The position numbers were made by a program, and so were the translations under genes. 64,000 nt of DNA from Breoghania corrubedonensis (lineage in GTDB: Bacteria > Pseudomonadota > Alphaproteobacteria > Rhizobiales > Stappiaceae): contig NZ_QAYG01000006.1 of assembly GCF_003053845.1 (NCBI RefSeq), positions 62,001 through 126,000 on the forward strand, given 5' to 3'. A model generated the notes under the pieces. It saw only the letters and a program-made list of their open reading frames with translations. It did not search any database and was not told where the DNA came from. How positions within the stretch are numbered: position 1 is the stretch's first letter; every line of letters begins with the position of its first letter. This document shows positions 45,173 through 54,850 of this stretch, piece by piece.

Positions 45173-46198
45173 TCAGCTTAAAGTTTCGTAACTCTCAACG
45201 AGTTCCGCCAAATCGGGCGGAAGCGGGCTTTCAAAGCGCATGACCTCACCGGTAACCGGATGTTCGAAGGCCAGAAGTCCCGCATGCAGCGCCTGGCGGC
45301 CGAAGCCCGCCACCTGTTCGCGCAATCCTTCCGGCAGCCGGTTCACCTTGGTGCGGAAATGGGCGCCGTAATCGGCATCTCCCACCAGCGGATGGCCGAT
45401 ATGGGCCATGTGGACGCGGATCTGGTGGGTGCGGCCGGTCTCCAGACGGCACTCGATCAGCGAGGCGAGGGAATCCCCGTCCCTGGAGCCGTAGCGCTTC
45501 TTCAGCTGCCAGTGCGTGACGGCGTGGCGCGCGCCGTGGGATTCAGGCCGCACGACCGCGATCTTCAGCCGGTTGTTGGTGGAGCGGGCGAGCGGCGCGT
45601 CGACGGTGCCCTTCAGGCCTGGAGGCGCGCCCCACACCAGCGCGCTGTAGGCACGCTCCAGCGCGCTGGTGCGGCCATGATCGGCGAACTGTGCGGAAAG
45701 CCCCTGGTGGGCCACGTCGGATTTCGCCACCACCAGCAGACCGGAGGTGTCCTTGTCGATGCGGTGGACGATGCCCGGCCGGCGCACGCCGCCGATGCCG
45801 GACAGGCTGTCGCCGCAATGAAACAGCAGCGCGTTGACAAGCGTTCCCGTCCAGTTGCCGGCGCCGGGATGCACCACGAGGCCGGCCGGCTTGTCGATGA
45901 CGATCAGGTCGTCGTCCTCGTAGACGACGGAGAGCGGAATGTCTTCGGGCTGCGGCGTCGCGTCTTCGGGTTCCGGCTCGCTGAGGCGCACGGTTTCGCC
46001 TTCGTTGACCCGGTACTTGGGCTCGACTATGGTCCGCCCGCCGACCGTGACCTGGCCCTGCTTGATCAGGTCCTTGTAGCGGTTGCGGGAAAAGGTGCCG
46101 GCGCTTTTCGCAAGCCAGGCATCCAGCCGCTCGCCGGCATCGCCTGCTTCGACCGTCAGTTCCATATTCACCCGTTCTTCGCTGGGCCCGTCCGCCAT
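45173..46198 (-). CDS. rluD: RluA-family ribosomal large subunit pseudouridine synthase (RluD-like)
   Basis: Pseudouridine synthase, 341 residues from the ATG at 46198, or 330 from the one at 46165. An S4 RNA-binding domain covers the first ~90 residues (RLDAWLAKSAGTFSRNRYKD shortened). The catalytic Asp is in GIVHRIDKDTSGLLVVAK. LIECRLETGRTHQIRVHMAH and the C-terminal QALHAGLLAFEHP are RluD-like. RluD modifies helix 69 of 23S rRNA; the assignment to RluD over RluC rests on the S4 domain and overall pattern. The 46198 start overlaps the start codon of the divergent gene at 46197. Confidence 0.88.
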   Translation of the reverse strand: MADGPSEERVNMELTVEAGDAGERLDAWLAKSAGTFSRNRYKDLIKQGQVTVGGRTIVEPKYRVNEGETVRLSEPEPEDATPQPEDIPLSVVYEDDDLIVIDKPAGLVVHPGAGNWTGTLVNALLFHCGDSLSGIGGVRRPGIVHRIDKDTSGLLVVAKSDVAHQGLSAQFADHGRTSALERAYSALVWGAPPGLKGTVDAPLARSTNNRLKIAVVRPESHGARHAVTHWQLKKRYGSRDGDSLASLIECRLETGRTHQIRVHMAHIGHPLVGDADYGAHFRTKVNRLPEGLREQVAGFGRQALHAGLLAFEHPVTGEVMRFESPLPPDLAELVESYETLS

Positions 46199-46556
46199 GT
46201 CCGATCCTGCCTTTGACGACGAAAAAGAAAAGCCGCTCGACCCGGCCGCCGAACGGCTGCAGGCCAAGTTGAAGCGACTCGTCTTATTCTCCTCCCTTAT
46301 CATGGTGGCGGGGCTTGTCGCGGTGTTTTCCGCGATCATCTACAAGGTGAACGCGCGCAGCGACAGCGCGAGCGCCGTTTCCGGCGCCCAGATGGCGGCG
46401 ACGATTTCCGTTGGTCCGGATGCGCGCGTGCTTTCCACCCAGGTCGACGGCGCGCGCCTGTTCATGCTGGTGGAAGAGGGCACCGCCCGCGCCTTGCTGC
46501 AATTCGATGCCACGACGGGCAAGCTGCTGGGCCGCACGGATTTCGTTCCGCGCTAG
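46197..46556 (+). CDS. Small single-pass membrane protein, divergent from rluD
   Basis: A 119-residue protein of unknown function. An acidic N-terminus (MSDPAFDDEKEKPLDPAAE) is followed by one membrane helix (about 34-54, LVLFSSLIMVAGLVAVFSAI) and a periplasmic beta-rich domain (VLSTQVDGARLFMLVEEGTA, FDATTGKLLGRTDF). It resembles short DUF6476-like membrane proteins next to rluD in other Rhizobiales, from memory. The start codon shares bases with the rluD start on the other strand. Confidence 0.65.
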   Translation: MSDPAFDDEKEKPLDPAAERLQAKLKRLVLFSSLIMVAGLVAVFSAIIYKVNARSDSASAVSGAQMAATISVGPDARVLSTQVDGARLFMLVEEGTARALLQFDATTGKLLGRTDFVPR

Positions 46557-46589
46557 GGTGCATTCTCCGTCTCCACGAGGGGGCGATAC

Positions 46590-46712
46590 CCCTCACCCAG
46601 GTCCTCTCCCCATGGGAGAGAGGGACCCGTTCGCGCCGTGTCACGTCAGTGGCGATCTTGTCCGGGACGGAGCGGCGATGGATCCCCCGAACTTCGCCGG
46701 GGAATGATGACG
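46590..46712. repeat. CTCTCCCCATGGGAGAG repeat and degenerate REP-like half element
   Basis: The 302-bp gap before tRNA-Glu holds a third copy of the CCCCTCACCC/CCATGGGAGAG repeat (46590-46624) and a half REP-like element (46659-46712, TCCGGGACGG to CGCCGGGGAATGATGAC). No gene is seen. The tRNA promoter must lie near 46800-46855. Confidence 0.7.
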
Positions 46713-46858
46713 GAGAAAGCAGGGTTTCCGGCCCCTTCTTCAACCAGCCTGGGGATAGCGACAAAGAAAGCGATTGAACCGGTTTCCCCCTCTTGCAATG
46801 CTGATCCCCACAGGTTATATCCGCCTCCCATCGCGCAAGGAAATCGCGCGACACCGCT

Positions 46859-46934
46859 GCTCCCATCGTCTAGCGGTCTAGGACGCTGCCCTCTCACGGC
46901 AGAAACAGGGGTTCGATTCCCCTTGGGAGTACCA
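46859..46934 (+). tRNA. tRNA-Glu (anticodon CUC)
   Basis: A complete cloverleaf with encoded CCA. The acceptor stem pairs GCTCCCA with TGGGAGT, followed by discriminator A and CCA. The anticodon stem CTGCC/GGCAG encloses CTCTCAC, giving anticodon CTC (Glu, GAG codons). The T arm is CAGGGGTTCGATTCCCCTT. A leading G-U pair is seen. Confidence 0.95.
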
Positions 46935-47014
46935 CTTCTTCTTCCCCCCGTATGATGGTTGTTGCCCGGTCGACGCCATTGGTGCTTTCGCGGCACTGGT
47001 GCGTTCACGCCGCT

Positions 47015-48388
47015 TCAACCGCGCGCCTGCTCCAGCCGCACCGCCAGTCCGCCCTCGCCGCGCCGGCGCAGCGTGACGGCGATGCCGTTGGCCTCGCAGA
47101 TCTCCTCCACGATGGCCAGACCGAAGCCGTGGCCCGGGCGGTGCTCGTCGAGCCGCACGCCACGTCGGAAGGCATGGGTCAGGTCCTCCTCGCTCATGCC
47201 CGGTCCGTCATCGGCGATCTCCAGAACGTTCAGTCCGTCCGCCTCCGGCATGCTGATCTCAATCCGGTGGGTGGCCCATTTCACCGCGTTGTCGAGAAGA
47301 TTGCCGAGAAGCTCCAGAAGATCGGCCACGTCGATGGCGAGCGTCGCGCCGGGCTTCACTGCGATCTGCCAGTCGAGCGCTTCGCCGTCCGGCGTCTGCT
47401 TCAGCGTGCGCACCAGCCGGTCGATCTGGGGTCTGAGTTCGGTGCGCGCGGCGGAGCGGCCGTGCGCGCGGGTGCGGATGCGGGCGAGGACGAGCTGATG
47501 CTCGATCTGGCGGCGCATGTCCGAGGCCACCGTCTCGATATCGCCGGCGGCTGCCTCCGCTCCCTCGCGCCGGAGCCGCGCGGCGAGGGAGGCGAGAACG
47601 GTGAGCGGCGTCTTCAGGCCGTGGGCGAGATCGGCGGCGCGGGCGCGGGCGTGGGAAATGGCCTTTTCCTGATCGCCCAAAAGGTCGTTGACGGCATCGA
47701 TCAGCGGCATCACCTCGTCGGGCTGGTTGCCGGGCAGCGTCTGCGCGCGGCCGTCGCGGATTTTCGCGACGTCGCGTTCCAGCCGGCGTAGCGGGCGCAG
47801 GCCGACATAGGTCTGGATCGCGGCCGCCGCGATCAGCGCCAATGCCAGCAGGGCGAGCGAGGGCAGGATGGCGAGCGTGTAGTCGCGCCGCGCCTCGGCG
47901 ATCTCGCCGGCATCGATGGCGACCGCGACACGCAGCCCGATCGCGCCCGAAGGCGCGGGATGGGTCACCAGCCGTTCGCGCACGATCAGCTTTTCGCGTC
48001 CCGGCCCGACGATCTCGTGACGATGCGGGGCACCGGTGGAGAGTTCGTCGCTCGGCAGGGGAAGTGTCGCGTCCCAAAGCGAGCGCGAGCGCAGGACCTG
48101 GCCGCTTCCCGTCGCGGTTATGCTCCAGTAAAGGCCTGAAAGCGGTTGGGAAAATCGCGGGTCGGCGAGATCGCGGTCAAGCTCGACGGTGCCTTGCGCA
48201 TCGATCGACACGGCGGCGACGAGCTGGGTGATGAAGGTGTCGAGCTCGGCGTCGATGCGCGTTTCGTACTGGCGGGTGAAAATGGCGATGAGGCCAAAGG
48301 CGGACAGCGCCAGGGCGGCGACGACGATGACGGCGGAAAAGACGAGAAGCCGCGCGCGCAGCGACGAAGGCCCCGGCAGCGCCCGCAT
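47015..48388 (-). CDS. Sensor histidine kinase (PhoQ-like)
   Basis: Two-pass membrane sensor kinase, 457 residues. Helices at about 14-36 and 172-195 flank a periplasmic sensor of ~135 residues. A HAMP-like linker follows. The H-box is ADLAHGLKTPLTVLASLAARL, with phospho-acceptor His near residue 257; the DLAHxLKTPL pattern is that of the PhoQ family. The N-box is LLGNLLDNAVKWA, and the G-boxes are IADDGPGMSEED and GHGFGLAIVEEI. Its start overlaps the response regulator stop by one base (TGATG). With the PepSY genes beside it, a role in sensing metal or envelope stress is plausible. Confidence 0.92.
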   Translation of the reverse strand: MRALPGPSSLRARLLVFSAVIVVAALALSAFGLIAIFTRQYETRIDAELDTFITQLVAAVSIDAQGTVELDRDLADPRFSQPLSGLYWSITATGSGQVLRSRSLWDATLPLPSDELSTGAPHRHEIVGPGREKLIVRERLVTHPAPSGAIGLRVAVAIDAGEIAEARRDYTLAILPSLALLALALIAAAAIQTYVGLRPLRRLERDVAKIRDGRAQTLPGNQPDEVMPLIDAVNDLLGDQEKAISHARARAADLAHGLKTPLTVLASLAARLRREGAEAAAGDIETVASDMRRQIEHQLVLARIRTRAHGRSAARTELRPQIDRLVRTLKQTPDGEALDWQIAVKPGATLAIDVADLLELLGNLLDNAVKWATHRIEISMPEADGLNVLEIADDGPGMSEEDLTHAFRRGVRLDEHRPGHGFGLAIVEEICEANGIAVTLRRRGEGGLAVRLEQARG

Positions 48389-49062
48389 CAGTGTGTCTGC
48401 CTTGCCGGGGTCTCGGCAATGTAGCCGAAGCCGCGCCGGGTGCGGATGCGGTCGGCGCCGATCTTGCGTCGCAGCCGGCCGATCATCACCGCGATGGTGT
48501 TCTCGTCGCAGTCGGCGTCGGGCCCGTAAAGATGCTCGATCAGCTCGGTATGGGTTACGACCCGGTCCTGGTGGTGCATGAAATAGGCAAGCAGGCGGTA
48601 TTCCTGCGGCGGCAGGTTCAGCGCGCGGCCCTTCAGCGACACCTGCTTGTGCTTGGGGTCAAGCACGAGATCGCCAAGGTACAGGTTTGCGGTGGCGTGC
48701 CCGGCGGCACGGCGGATGATGGCGCGCAGCCGGGCCAGCAGCTCCTCCATCTGGAAGGGTTTGGCGAGATAGTCGTCGGCCCCGGCCTCGATGCCTTCCA
48801 CCCGCTCCATCCAGGCGCCGCGCGCGGTGAGAACAAGGATGGGAAAGCTGCGCCCGTTGGCCCGCCAGCGCTTCAGGATGGTAAGCCCGTCGAGTCCGGG
48901 AAGGCCGAGGTCGAGCACCACGCCGGCATACTCCTCCGTATCCCCAAGGAACCAGGCTTCGTTGCCGTCGGCCGCGTGTTCGACCGTGAAGCCTGCTTCC
49001 TTGAGGATATCCTCGATATCTGTCGCGATGCGGCGGTCGTCTTCCACCAGCAGGATGCGCAT
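48388..49062 (-). CDS. OmpR/PhoP-family response regulator
   Basis: Response regulator, 224 residues. The receiver domain has the acidic pair EDDR (residues 7-10) and phospho-acceptor Asp51 in GVVLDLGLPGLDGL, with Lys in DDYLAKPF. The C-terminal winged helix has YRLLAYFMHHQDRVVTHTEL and VMIGRLRRKIGADRIRTRRG. It is cotranscribed with the sensor kinase downstream and the PepSY gene upstream (2-bp gap). Probable targets include the divergent PepSY-cytochrome b561 genes. Confidence 0.93.
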   Translation of the reverse strand: MRILLVEDDRRIATDIEDILKEAGFTVEHAADGNEAWFLGDTEEYAGVVLDLGLPGLDGLTILKRWRANGRSFPILVLTARGAWMERVEGIEAGADDYLAKPFQMEELLARLRAIIRRAAGHATANLYLGDLVLDPKHKQVSLKGRALNLPPQEYRLLAYFMHHQDRVVTHTELIEHLYGPDADCDENTIAVMIGRLRRKIGADRIRTRRGFGYIAETPARQTH

Positions 49063-49064
49063 CG

Positions 49065-49451
49065 TCAGTCTACCTCCAGAATGCGCCCGTTCGACGGGTC
49101 GATGTGGTATTCGCGCACGCGGCCTTCCTCGGTCAGCACCTTGAGCTCGTAGACCGGGTGGCCGTCTTCTGTCTCCAGTTCCACACCGATGACCTTGCCG
49201 GCGCGTTCCACGCCGGAGAGCCGGATGATGTCGACAAGCGGCAGGATCGCCCCGCTTTCGCGCAGGCGGATGGCCCGGTCCTGCGAGGTGAGCTCGTGCT
49301 CCGTGCGATTCTTGTGTCCGCTGCCGTCATGGTCGGTGTCCGCATGGGCGGCGGCGAGCGTCAGCGCGGTTGTAACCGCGAGCGCCGCCGCGACGACCGC
49401 AAGTCGGCGCCGGGGTAAGGACAGCAAGAGGGGAATCGCGCGTGTGTACAT
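49065..49451 (-). CDS. PepSY-domain periplasmic protein
   Basis: A 128-residue exported protein. A signal peptide is visible (about residues 1-37, ending LAAAHADTD), followed by a His/Asp-rich spacer (DTDHDGSGHKNRTEHEL) that could bind metal. The PepSY domain (about 60-128) ends in PVYELKVLTEEGRVREYHID and NGRILEVD. The ATG at 49451 starts right at the signal peptide and follows AGGAG; an alternative at 49475 adds eight residues. It precedes the response regulator by two bases, so all three form an operon. Confidence 0.85.
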   Translation of the reverse strand: MYTRAIPLLLSLPRRRLAVVAAALAVTTALTLAAAHADTDHDGSGHKNRTEHELTSQDRAIRLRESGAILPLVDIIRLSGVERAGKVIGVELETEDGHPVYELKVLTEEGRVREYHIDPSNGRILEVD

Positions 49452-49605
49452 GGCCTGTTGTCGCTCCTGGCGCATGACAAATACCTGACAATGCCTGTCA
49501 GACAGCGGTCAGCCGACAGTCTCTAGGGTCGCTCCTGTCATCGGGCGGGGTGCCGGGGTAGCCGGATCCACCCGCTGATTGTGAAACCGGACAAGGATAA
49601 AGACC

Positions 49606-49905
49606 ATGGGTAAGATTTCGACATTCGCATGTGCCGCCCTTCTGGCGGCGGGCGCCGGTGCGCTGGCTGTCGGCGCGGCTCAGGCTTCCGAGGGCGAGGG
49701 CGGCTGCGGCAATGCGCCGAAGGCTCAGTGGATGAGCCAGGATGCGGCCAAGGCCAAGGGCGAGACGATGGGTTACGAAGTGCGCCGCGTGAAGGTGGAG
49801 AAGGGCTGCTACGAGCTCTACACGAAGGACAAGGCCGGCAAGCGCGCCGAACTCCTGATGAACCCGGTCTCCGGCAAGATCGTCGGTGCCGACGGGGACG
49901 ACTGA
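49606..49905 (+). CDS. Small PepSY-like exported protein
   Basis: A 99-residue exported protein. A signal peptide (residues 1-28, VGAAQASEG) is followed by a single PepSY-type unit (AKGETMGYEVRRVKVEKGCY, ELYTKDKAGKRAELLMNPVSG and KIVGADGDD). It has two cysteines in the mature part (GGCGN and KGCYE) that may pair. It is divergent from the two-component operon, and its stop overlaps the cytochrome b561 start (TGATG), so the two are translationally coupled. Confidence 0.82.
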   Translation: MGKISTFACAALLAAGAGALAVGAAQASEGEGGCGNAPKAQWMSQDAAKAKGETMGYEVRRVKVEKGCYELYTKDKAGKRAELLMNPVSGKIVGADGDD

Positions 49906-50465
49906 TGGATGCCGCCACCGAGGCGACCCGTTCCGGCCGCGATCAGCGGCCGGACGAGGTCCGGGTGTGGGACCCGCTCGTGCGCCTCTTCCACTGGAGC
50001 CTCGTCGCCTGTTTCGCCTTCGCCTATCTGACGGGCGACGAATGGAAAAGCGCTCATGAAACGGCGGGTTACGTGATCGTCGGCCTCGTCGCGTTCCGCA
50101 TCCTGTGGGGGCTCGTGGGGCCCCATCACGCCCGTTTCACCAATTTCGTGCGCGGTCCTGCCACCGTCATCGGCTTCCTGCGCGACAGCGTCCGGATGAA
50201 GGCGCCGCGCCATATCGGCCACAATCCGGCCGGTGGAGCGATGGTGATCGCGCTGCTGGTCATGCTGGCCATCATCACCGGCACCGGCATCATGATGACC
50301 ACCGACCGCTTCTGGGGCATCGAGTGGGTGGAAGAGGCTCATGAACTCGCCGTCAACCTGACCCTCGGCCTCGTCCTCCTCCATGTGGCGGGCGTCGTGC
50401 TGGCGAGCTTCGAACACGGCGAGAACCTCGTTCGCGCCATGGTCACCGGCCGCAAGCGCCGGTAG
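49905..50465 (+). CDS. Cytochrome b561-family membrane protein
   Basis: Bacterial cytochrome b561, 186 residues and four membrane helices. VRVWDPLVRLFHWSLVACFA opens the first helix with the heme-ligand His of the WDPxxRxxHW motif. The other His ligands are in KSAHETAGYVIVGLVAFRI and in the last helix near LLHVAGVVLASFEHGENL. Such proteins move electrons across the membrane, for example to periplasmic partners. Coupling to a PepSY protein is common in Rhizobiales and points to a redox or metal response. The basic tail (TGRKRR) is cytoplasmic. Confidence 0.92.
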   Translation: MDAATEATRSGRDQRPDEVRVWDPLVRLFHWSLVACFAFAYLTGDEWKSAHETAGYVIVGLVAFRILWGLVGPHHARFTNFVRGPATVIGFLRDSVRMKAPRHIGHNPAGGAMVIALLVMLAIITGTGIMMTTDRFWGIEWVEEAHELAVNLTLGLVLLHVAGVVLASFEHGENLVRAMVTGRKRR

Positions 50466-50547
50466 CGGGCTCAGGGGGCGTCGTCAACCTTGCGACGACC
50501 GCCCCTGTCCGTTTGCAAAATGTGCTTCCCGCCCATACCCCTCATCC

Positions 50548-50637
50548 GTCATTGCCCGGCTTCGTCCGGGCAATCCATCGCCGGCTGCGGCAGACGCGGC
50601 GCGTGCAGGATCACCCGGACTTCGCCGGGCGATGACG
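50548..50637. repeat. REP-like palindromic element, copy C
   Basis: GTCATTGCCCGGCTTCGTCC to GGATCACCCGGACTTCGCCG and GGCGATGACGATGG; the same layout as copies A and B. It lies between the cytochrome gene and pobA in a 447-bp gap with no gene. The part from 50700 to 50912 should carry the pobA promoter; no pobR-like regulator gene is adjacent. Confidence 0.8.
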
Positions 50638-50843
50638 ATGGAAGGCGCGCGGCGCGGGGCCGGCTTTCCGCGTTTTCGGCAACCGAGTTGATGACGCTGG
50701 AGAGAGCGAGACCAAGGAAACAGGGTTTCAAGCCGGCGCCAGCGCCCTGCCGTTCCGGCAAATGTTCAAGCCTTTCCGGCTTTCCTTCATCGTCGCGCGT
50801 CATTGTGCTCCCTAGTTTCCTGTCGGACTGCGGGTCTTGCTGA

Positions 50844-52082
<1,239 letters not shown>

Positions 52083-52223
52083 CAAACCGGCGCATCCGCC
52101 GACCCGCGATGCGATCTGTCGGCTATGTCATTGGTGTATAATGACTATCCGAAACAGAATTTCCGCAATCGACGTTTGTCACGTAGGAGCGTTTCCTGAA
52201 ACCAAGCACAGGAGACGTCACAC

Positions 52224-52982
52224 ATGGCTCGTCTGGAAGGAAAGATCGCCCTCGTCACCGGCGCCAGTTCGGGGATCGGAGAAACGACTGCCCGGGTCTT
52301 TGCGCGCGAAGGGGCTACCGTCGTGCTCGTGGCGCGCCGTGAAGCGCGGCTTGTGAAGGTGCGCGACGAGATCGCCGCGGCGGGCGGCAAGGCCGATTAC
52401 GTGGTCGCGGACCTCACCGGGCCATGCGCCTGCGACAGGGTCATCGATACGGTCATAGAGCGCTTCGGCCGCATCGACGTGCTGGTCAACAATGCCGGTA
52501 TTCCCGACAAGCACATGCCGACGACGCGGACCACGGACGAGTTGTGGAACCAGGTGGTCGCGGTGGACTTGACCAGCGTGTTCCGGCTTTGCCGGGCGGC
52601 GCTGAAGCACATGGAGGCGCAATCGTCGGGCAGCATCATCAATATCTCGTCGATCGGTGCACGCGGTCTCGCCGGGGCGGCCTATTCCTCGGCCAAGGCC
52701 GGAGTGATCGCGCTGACGCGCAACATCGCCATCCAGTTCGCGGGAAAGGGGATCCGCTGCAACGCCACGCTGCCGGGGCCGACGCCGACGGAACTCAACA
52801 CGCCGGAGGCGCTGGCGACGTTCGATCCGCAGATGCCGGGGATCACCGCGCGCCACTTCGATCTGAGTGTCCCGGAGGCAACGACGGGCGATCAGGCGGC
52901 CGCGATCCTCTTCTTCGCCAGCGACGAGTCGAAGGCGATCACCGGCCAGTGCCTGACGGTCGACCACGGCGCAACGCTTTAA
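52224..52982 (+). CDS. Short-chain dehydrogenase/reductase
   Basis: Classical SDR, 252 residues, NAD(P)-dependent oxidoreductase. TGASSGIG at 12-19 binds cofactor, NNAG is at about 89-92, the catalytic Ser is in IINISSIGARG, and the YSSAK motif provides catalytic Tyr and Lys. ARREAR after the second strand suggests NADPH preference. GGAG-type sequence precedes the ATG. It follows pobA after 141 bp, but substrate and pathway link are unproven. Confidence 0.93.
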   Translation: MARLEGKIALVTGASSGIGETTARVFAREGATVVLVARREARLVKVRDEIAAAGGKADYVVADLTGPCACDRVIDTVIERFGRIDVLVNNAGIPDKHMPTTRTTDELWNQVVAVDLTSVFRLCRAALKHMEAQSSGSIINISSIGARGLAGAAYSSAKAGVIALTRNIAIQFAGKGIRCNATLPGPTPTELNTPEALATFDPQMPGITARHFDLSVPEATTGDQAAAILFFASDESKAITGQCLTVDHGATL

Positions 52983-53036
52983 CGGCGGCAGTGCCGACGG
53001 CGGGGACAGCGGATCGACCGCCCCAATCCCTCAACC

Positions 53037-53115
53037 GTCATTGCCCGGCGCAGTCCGGTCAATCCACGCAGGTGTCTGGTCAATCCAAGCAGCCGTCCGG
53101 GCGAGGGCGGAGTGG
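53037..53115. repeat. Degenerate REP-like element, copy D
   Basis: GTCATTGCCCGGCGCAGTCC opens like the full elements, but the second half is replaced by imperfect TGTCTGGTCAATCCA repeats. It lies downstream of the SDR gene. Confidence 0.6.
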
Positions 53116-53225
53116 GGATGATGGACGGAACAGGGGGCAGGCGGGCGTGCTGGCGGTCGATCCGCTGTCATGCCCTTGCCTTTTCACGAGGTTCCGATCA
53201 TGAGGCTGTGGTCACGAGACTGCGG

Positions 53226-54374
53226 TCAGGACGCTCCGGCGCGGGCCTTGGCGGGGCCCTTCTGGTCGCCCGCCCGGGCGCGCAGGGCGCGGATGCGGTC
53301 GGCGAGGCTGTTGCCGCCGGGCGTGCCGCCGCCGTTCAGGATGCGGTCGGTCTGCGATCCCTCGCCCTCCATCGCCGCCGTCAGGGCGACGATCTCGGCT
53401 GCGAGACCGGTGATCTGGTCGCGCAGCAGATGGTTCTCGCGTTCCTCGCCGGCGTTGAGCCTGTCGAAACGGCCGCGAAGCTGATCGTGCTCGACCGACA
53501 ACCGGTTGAGCTCCTCGGCAAGCGCGTTGTTTTCCGCTTCCAGCGAGGCCAGCACGCCTTCGACGTTGTCGCCGGAGACGCCGCGCAACGCTTCCAGCTG
53601 CAGCGACAGCCGCGTGATCTCGGCCTGCGACTCGACCTTCTGGCTTTCCAGATCGAAGATCATCGATTCCATCTTCTGCAAGGCGGTGTCGGCGGAGGTG
53701 CGGGGCCTTGGCCCTTCGTGCGGCCGGGCCTTCTCCAGGTCCTCCAGCTGCCGGCGCAAGCCGTCGAGCTCACCTTCCAGGCGCATGATCCTGCTGGCGT
53801 CCGCCGTGTGGCGCGCCTTGTGGCCGGCGATTTCCTCTTCGAGCTCGACGACCGTCATGTTGATGCCGGCGGAATGCACGGCCGCGACATCCTCGGAACG
53901 CGCGAGTTCGGCGGCACGGGTCAGTTCGGCGATCTGCTTGCCGCGCTGCACCAGGGTGCGCTCGGCTTCGCGCAGGCGCGCGGACAGACGCGCGACCTCT
54001 TCCTGCCTGGTCACGATCTCGGCGCGCAGGGCCGCCTCTCGATCCTCGAGCTCGCGCACGTTGCGGGCCTTTTCGTCGCGTTCCAGAACCGCGGTCTTGA
54101 GTGCCTCGCGGGCCTCGGTGACGTCGAGTTCCTGCCGGATCATGCGTTCCTTCAGGCCCTCCGCGCCGAGTTCCAGCCGGCGGGTCTTGACCGCGTATTC
54201 GGCGCGCAGCTGATCGCGCGCGGCGCGCGCTTCGGACAGTGTCATGGGGGAGGTGGCTTCGACGGAACGCCGCGTCAGCCGCACCGCGCGGCGCCACAAG
54301 GCGGGCCCGAGAACCAGCATGAGGAGCCCTGCGGTCAAGAAACCGAGGGCAAAATACATCGCCGCGTTGATCAC
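53226..54374 (-). CDS. Membrane-anchored long coiled-coil protein
   Basis: A 382-residue protein of unknown function. One N-terminal membrane helix (about residues 5-26, MYFALGFLTAGLLMLVLGPA) is followed by two long coiled-coil stretches (about 45-165 and 190-330) rich in Leu/Glu/Arg/Ala heptads (for example RQEEVARLSARLREAERTLV). The C-terminus is basic and flexible (ADRIRALRARAGDQKGPAK). The layout fits a cytoplasmic, membrane-tethered structural or scaffold protein; similar proteins occur in Rhizobiales. A MukB-like or Smc ATPase is excluded, as there is no Walker motif. Confidence 0.75.
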   Translation of the reverse strand: MINAAMYFALGFLTAGLLMLVLGPALWRRAVRLTRRSVEATSPMTLSEARAARDQLRAEYAVKTRRLELGAEGLKERMIRQELDVTEAREALKTAVLERDEKARNVRELEDREAALRAEIVTRQEEVARLSARLREAERTLVQRGKQIAELTRAAELARSEDVAAVHSAGINMTVVELEEEIAGHKARHTADASRIMRLEGELDGLRRQLEDLEKARPHEGPRPRTSADTALQKMESMIFDLESQKVESQAEITRLSLQLEALRGVSGDNVEGVLASLEAENNALAEELNRLSVEHDQLRGRFDRLNAGEERENHLLRDQITGLAAEIVALTAAMEGEGSQTDRILNGGGTPGGNSLADRIRALRARAGDQKGPAKARAGAS

Positions 54375-54850
54375 GATCCGGTCCCGTCTGCGCCGTTTCT
54401 GCCGGCCGTTGACAAGTCCCGGCCGTTGACAAGTCTAAGACCCAATACCGGAAGTTGTCCGGCCCGCCAAGTCCCGCGCCCTGTCATTCATATGCCCTTG
54501 TCGGGGCTTTCCTACCACAGGCAACGCGGTGTGGGGACGCCGAACAAGCGTCATCCGGTGCAAAAAAATCCGGCGACGCTCCGTCTCGCCGTCACGGCGC
54601 AACCGGCAGCGACCGCTCGCACAGTTGCTTCCCAGGCGATATCCCGTTCCCCGGCAATATCCCGTCCCTAAGCGTGCCGATTTTTGTCGCCGATGCAATG
54701 GCGAGGAATGCGGATCGGGCCAAAGCGAAAAAAAGCGACCGCCGGGCAAGGGCAGCGCGGCCGATCGCGAAGGGAAAATTGCAGGTCTTGGGCGCTCTGT
54801 GCCGGCTTCGCCGCCGGCCAGTGCCGGGCCGGTGGCGGGTTACAGCGCTG
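54375..54850. other. Intergenic region between the coiled-coil gene and the EipA-like gene
   Basis: 476 bp without a convincing gene: frames through it have no start with a ribosome binding site and no recognisable domains. It must hold the coiled-coil gene promoter, since that gene reads leftwards from 54374, and the terminator of the EipA-like gene. Confidence 0.5.
54728..54785 (-). terminator. Possible intrinsic terminator of the EipA-like gene
   Basis: On the minus strand, GCGATCGGCC and GGCGGTCGC form an imperfect stem followed by seven T (54728-54734). It lies about 65-120 bases after the gene's stop. The stem has a mismatch and an offset. Confidence 0.4.
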
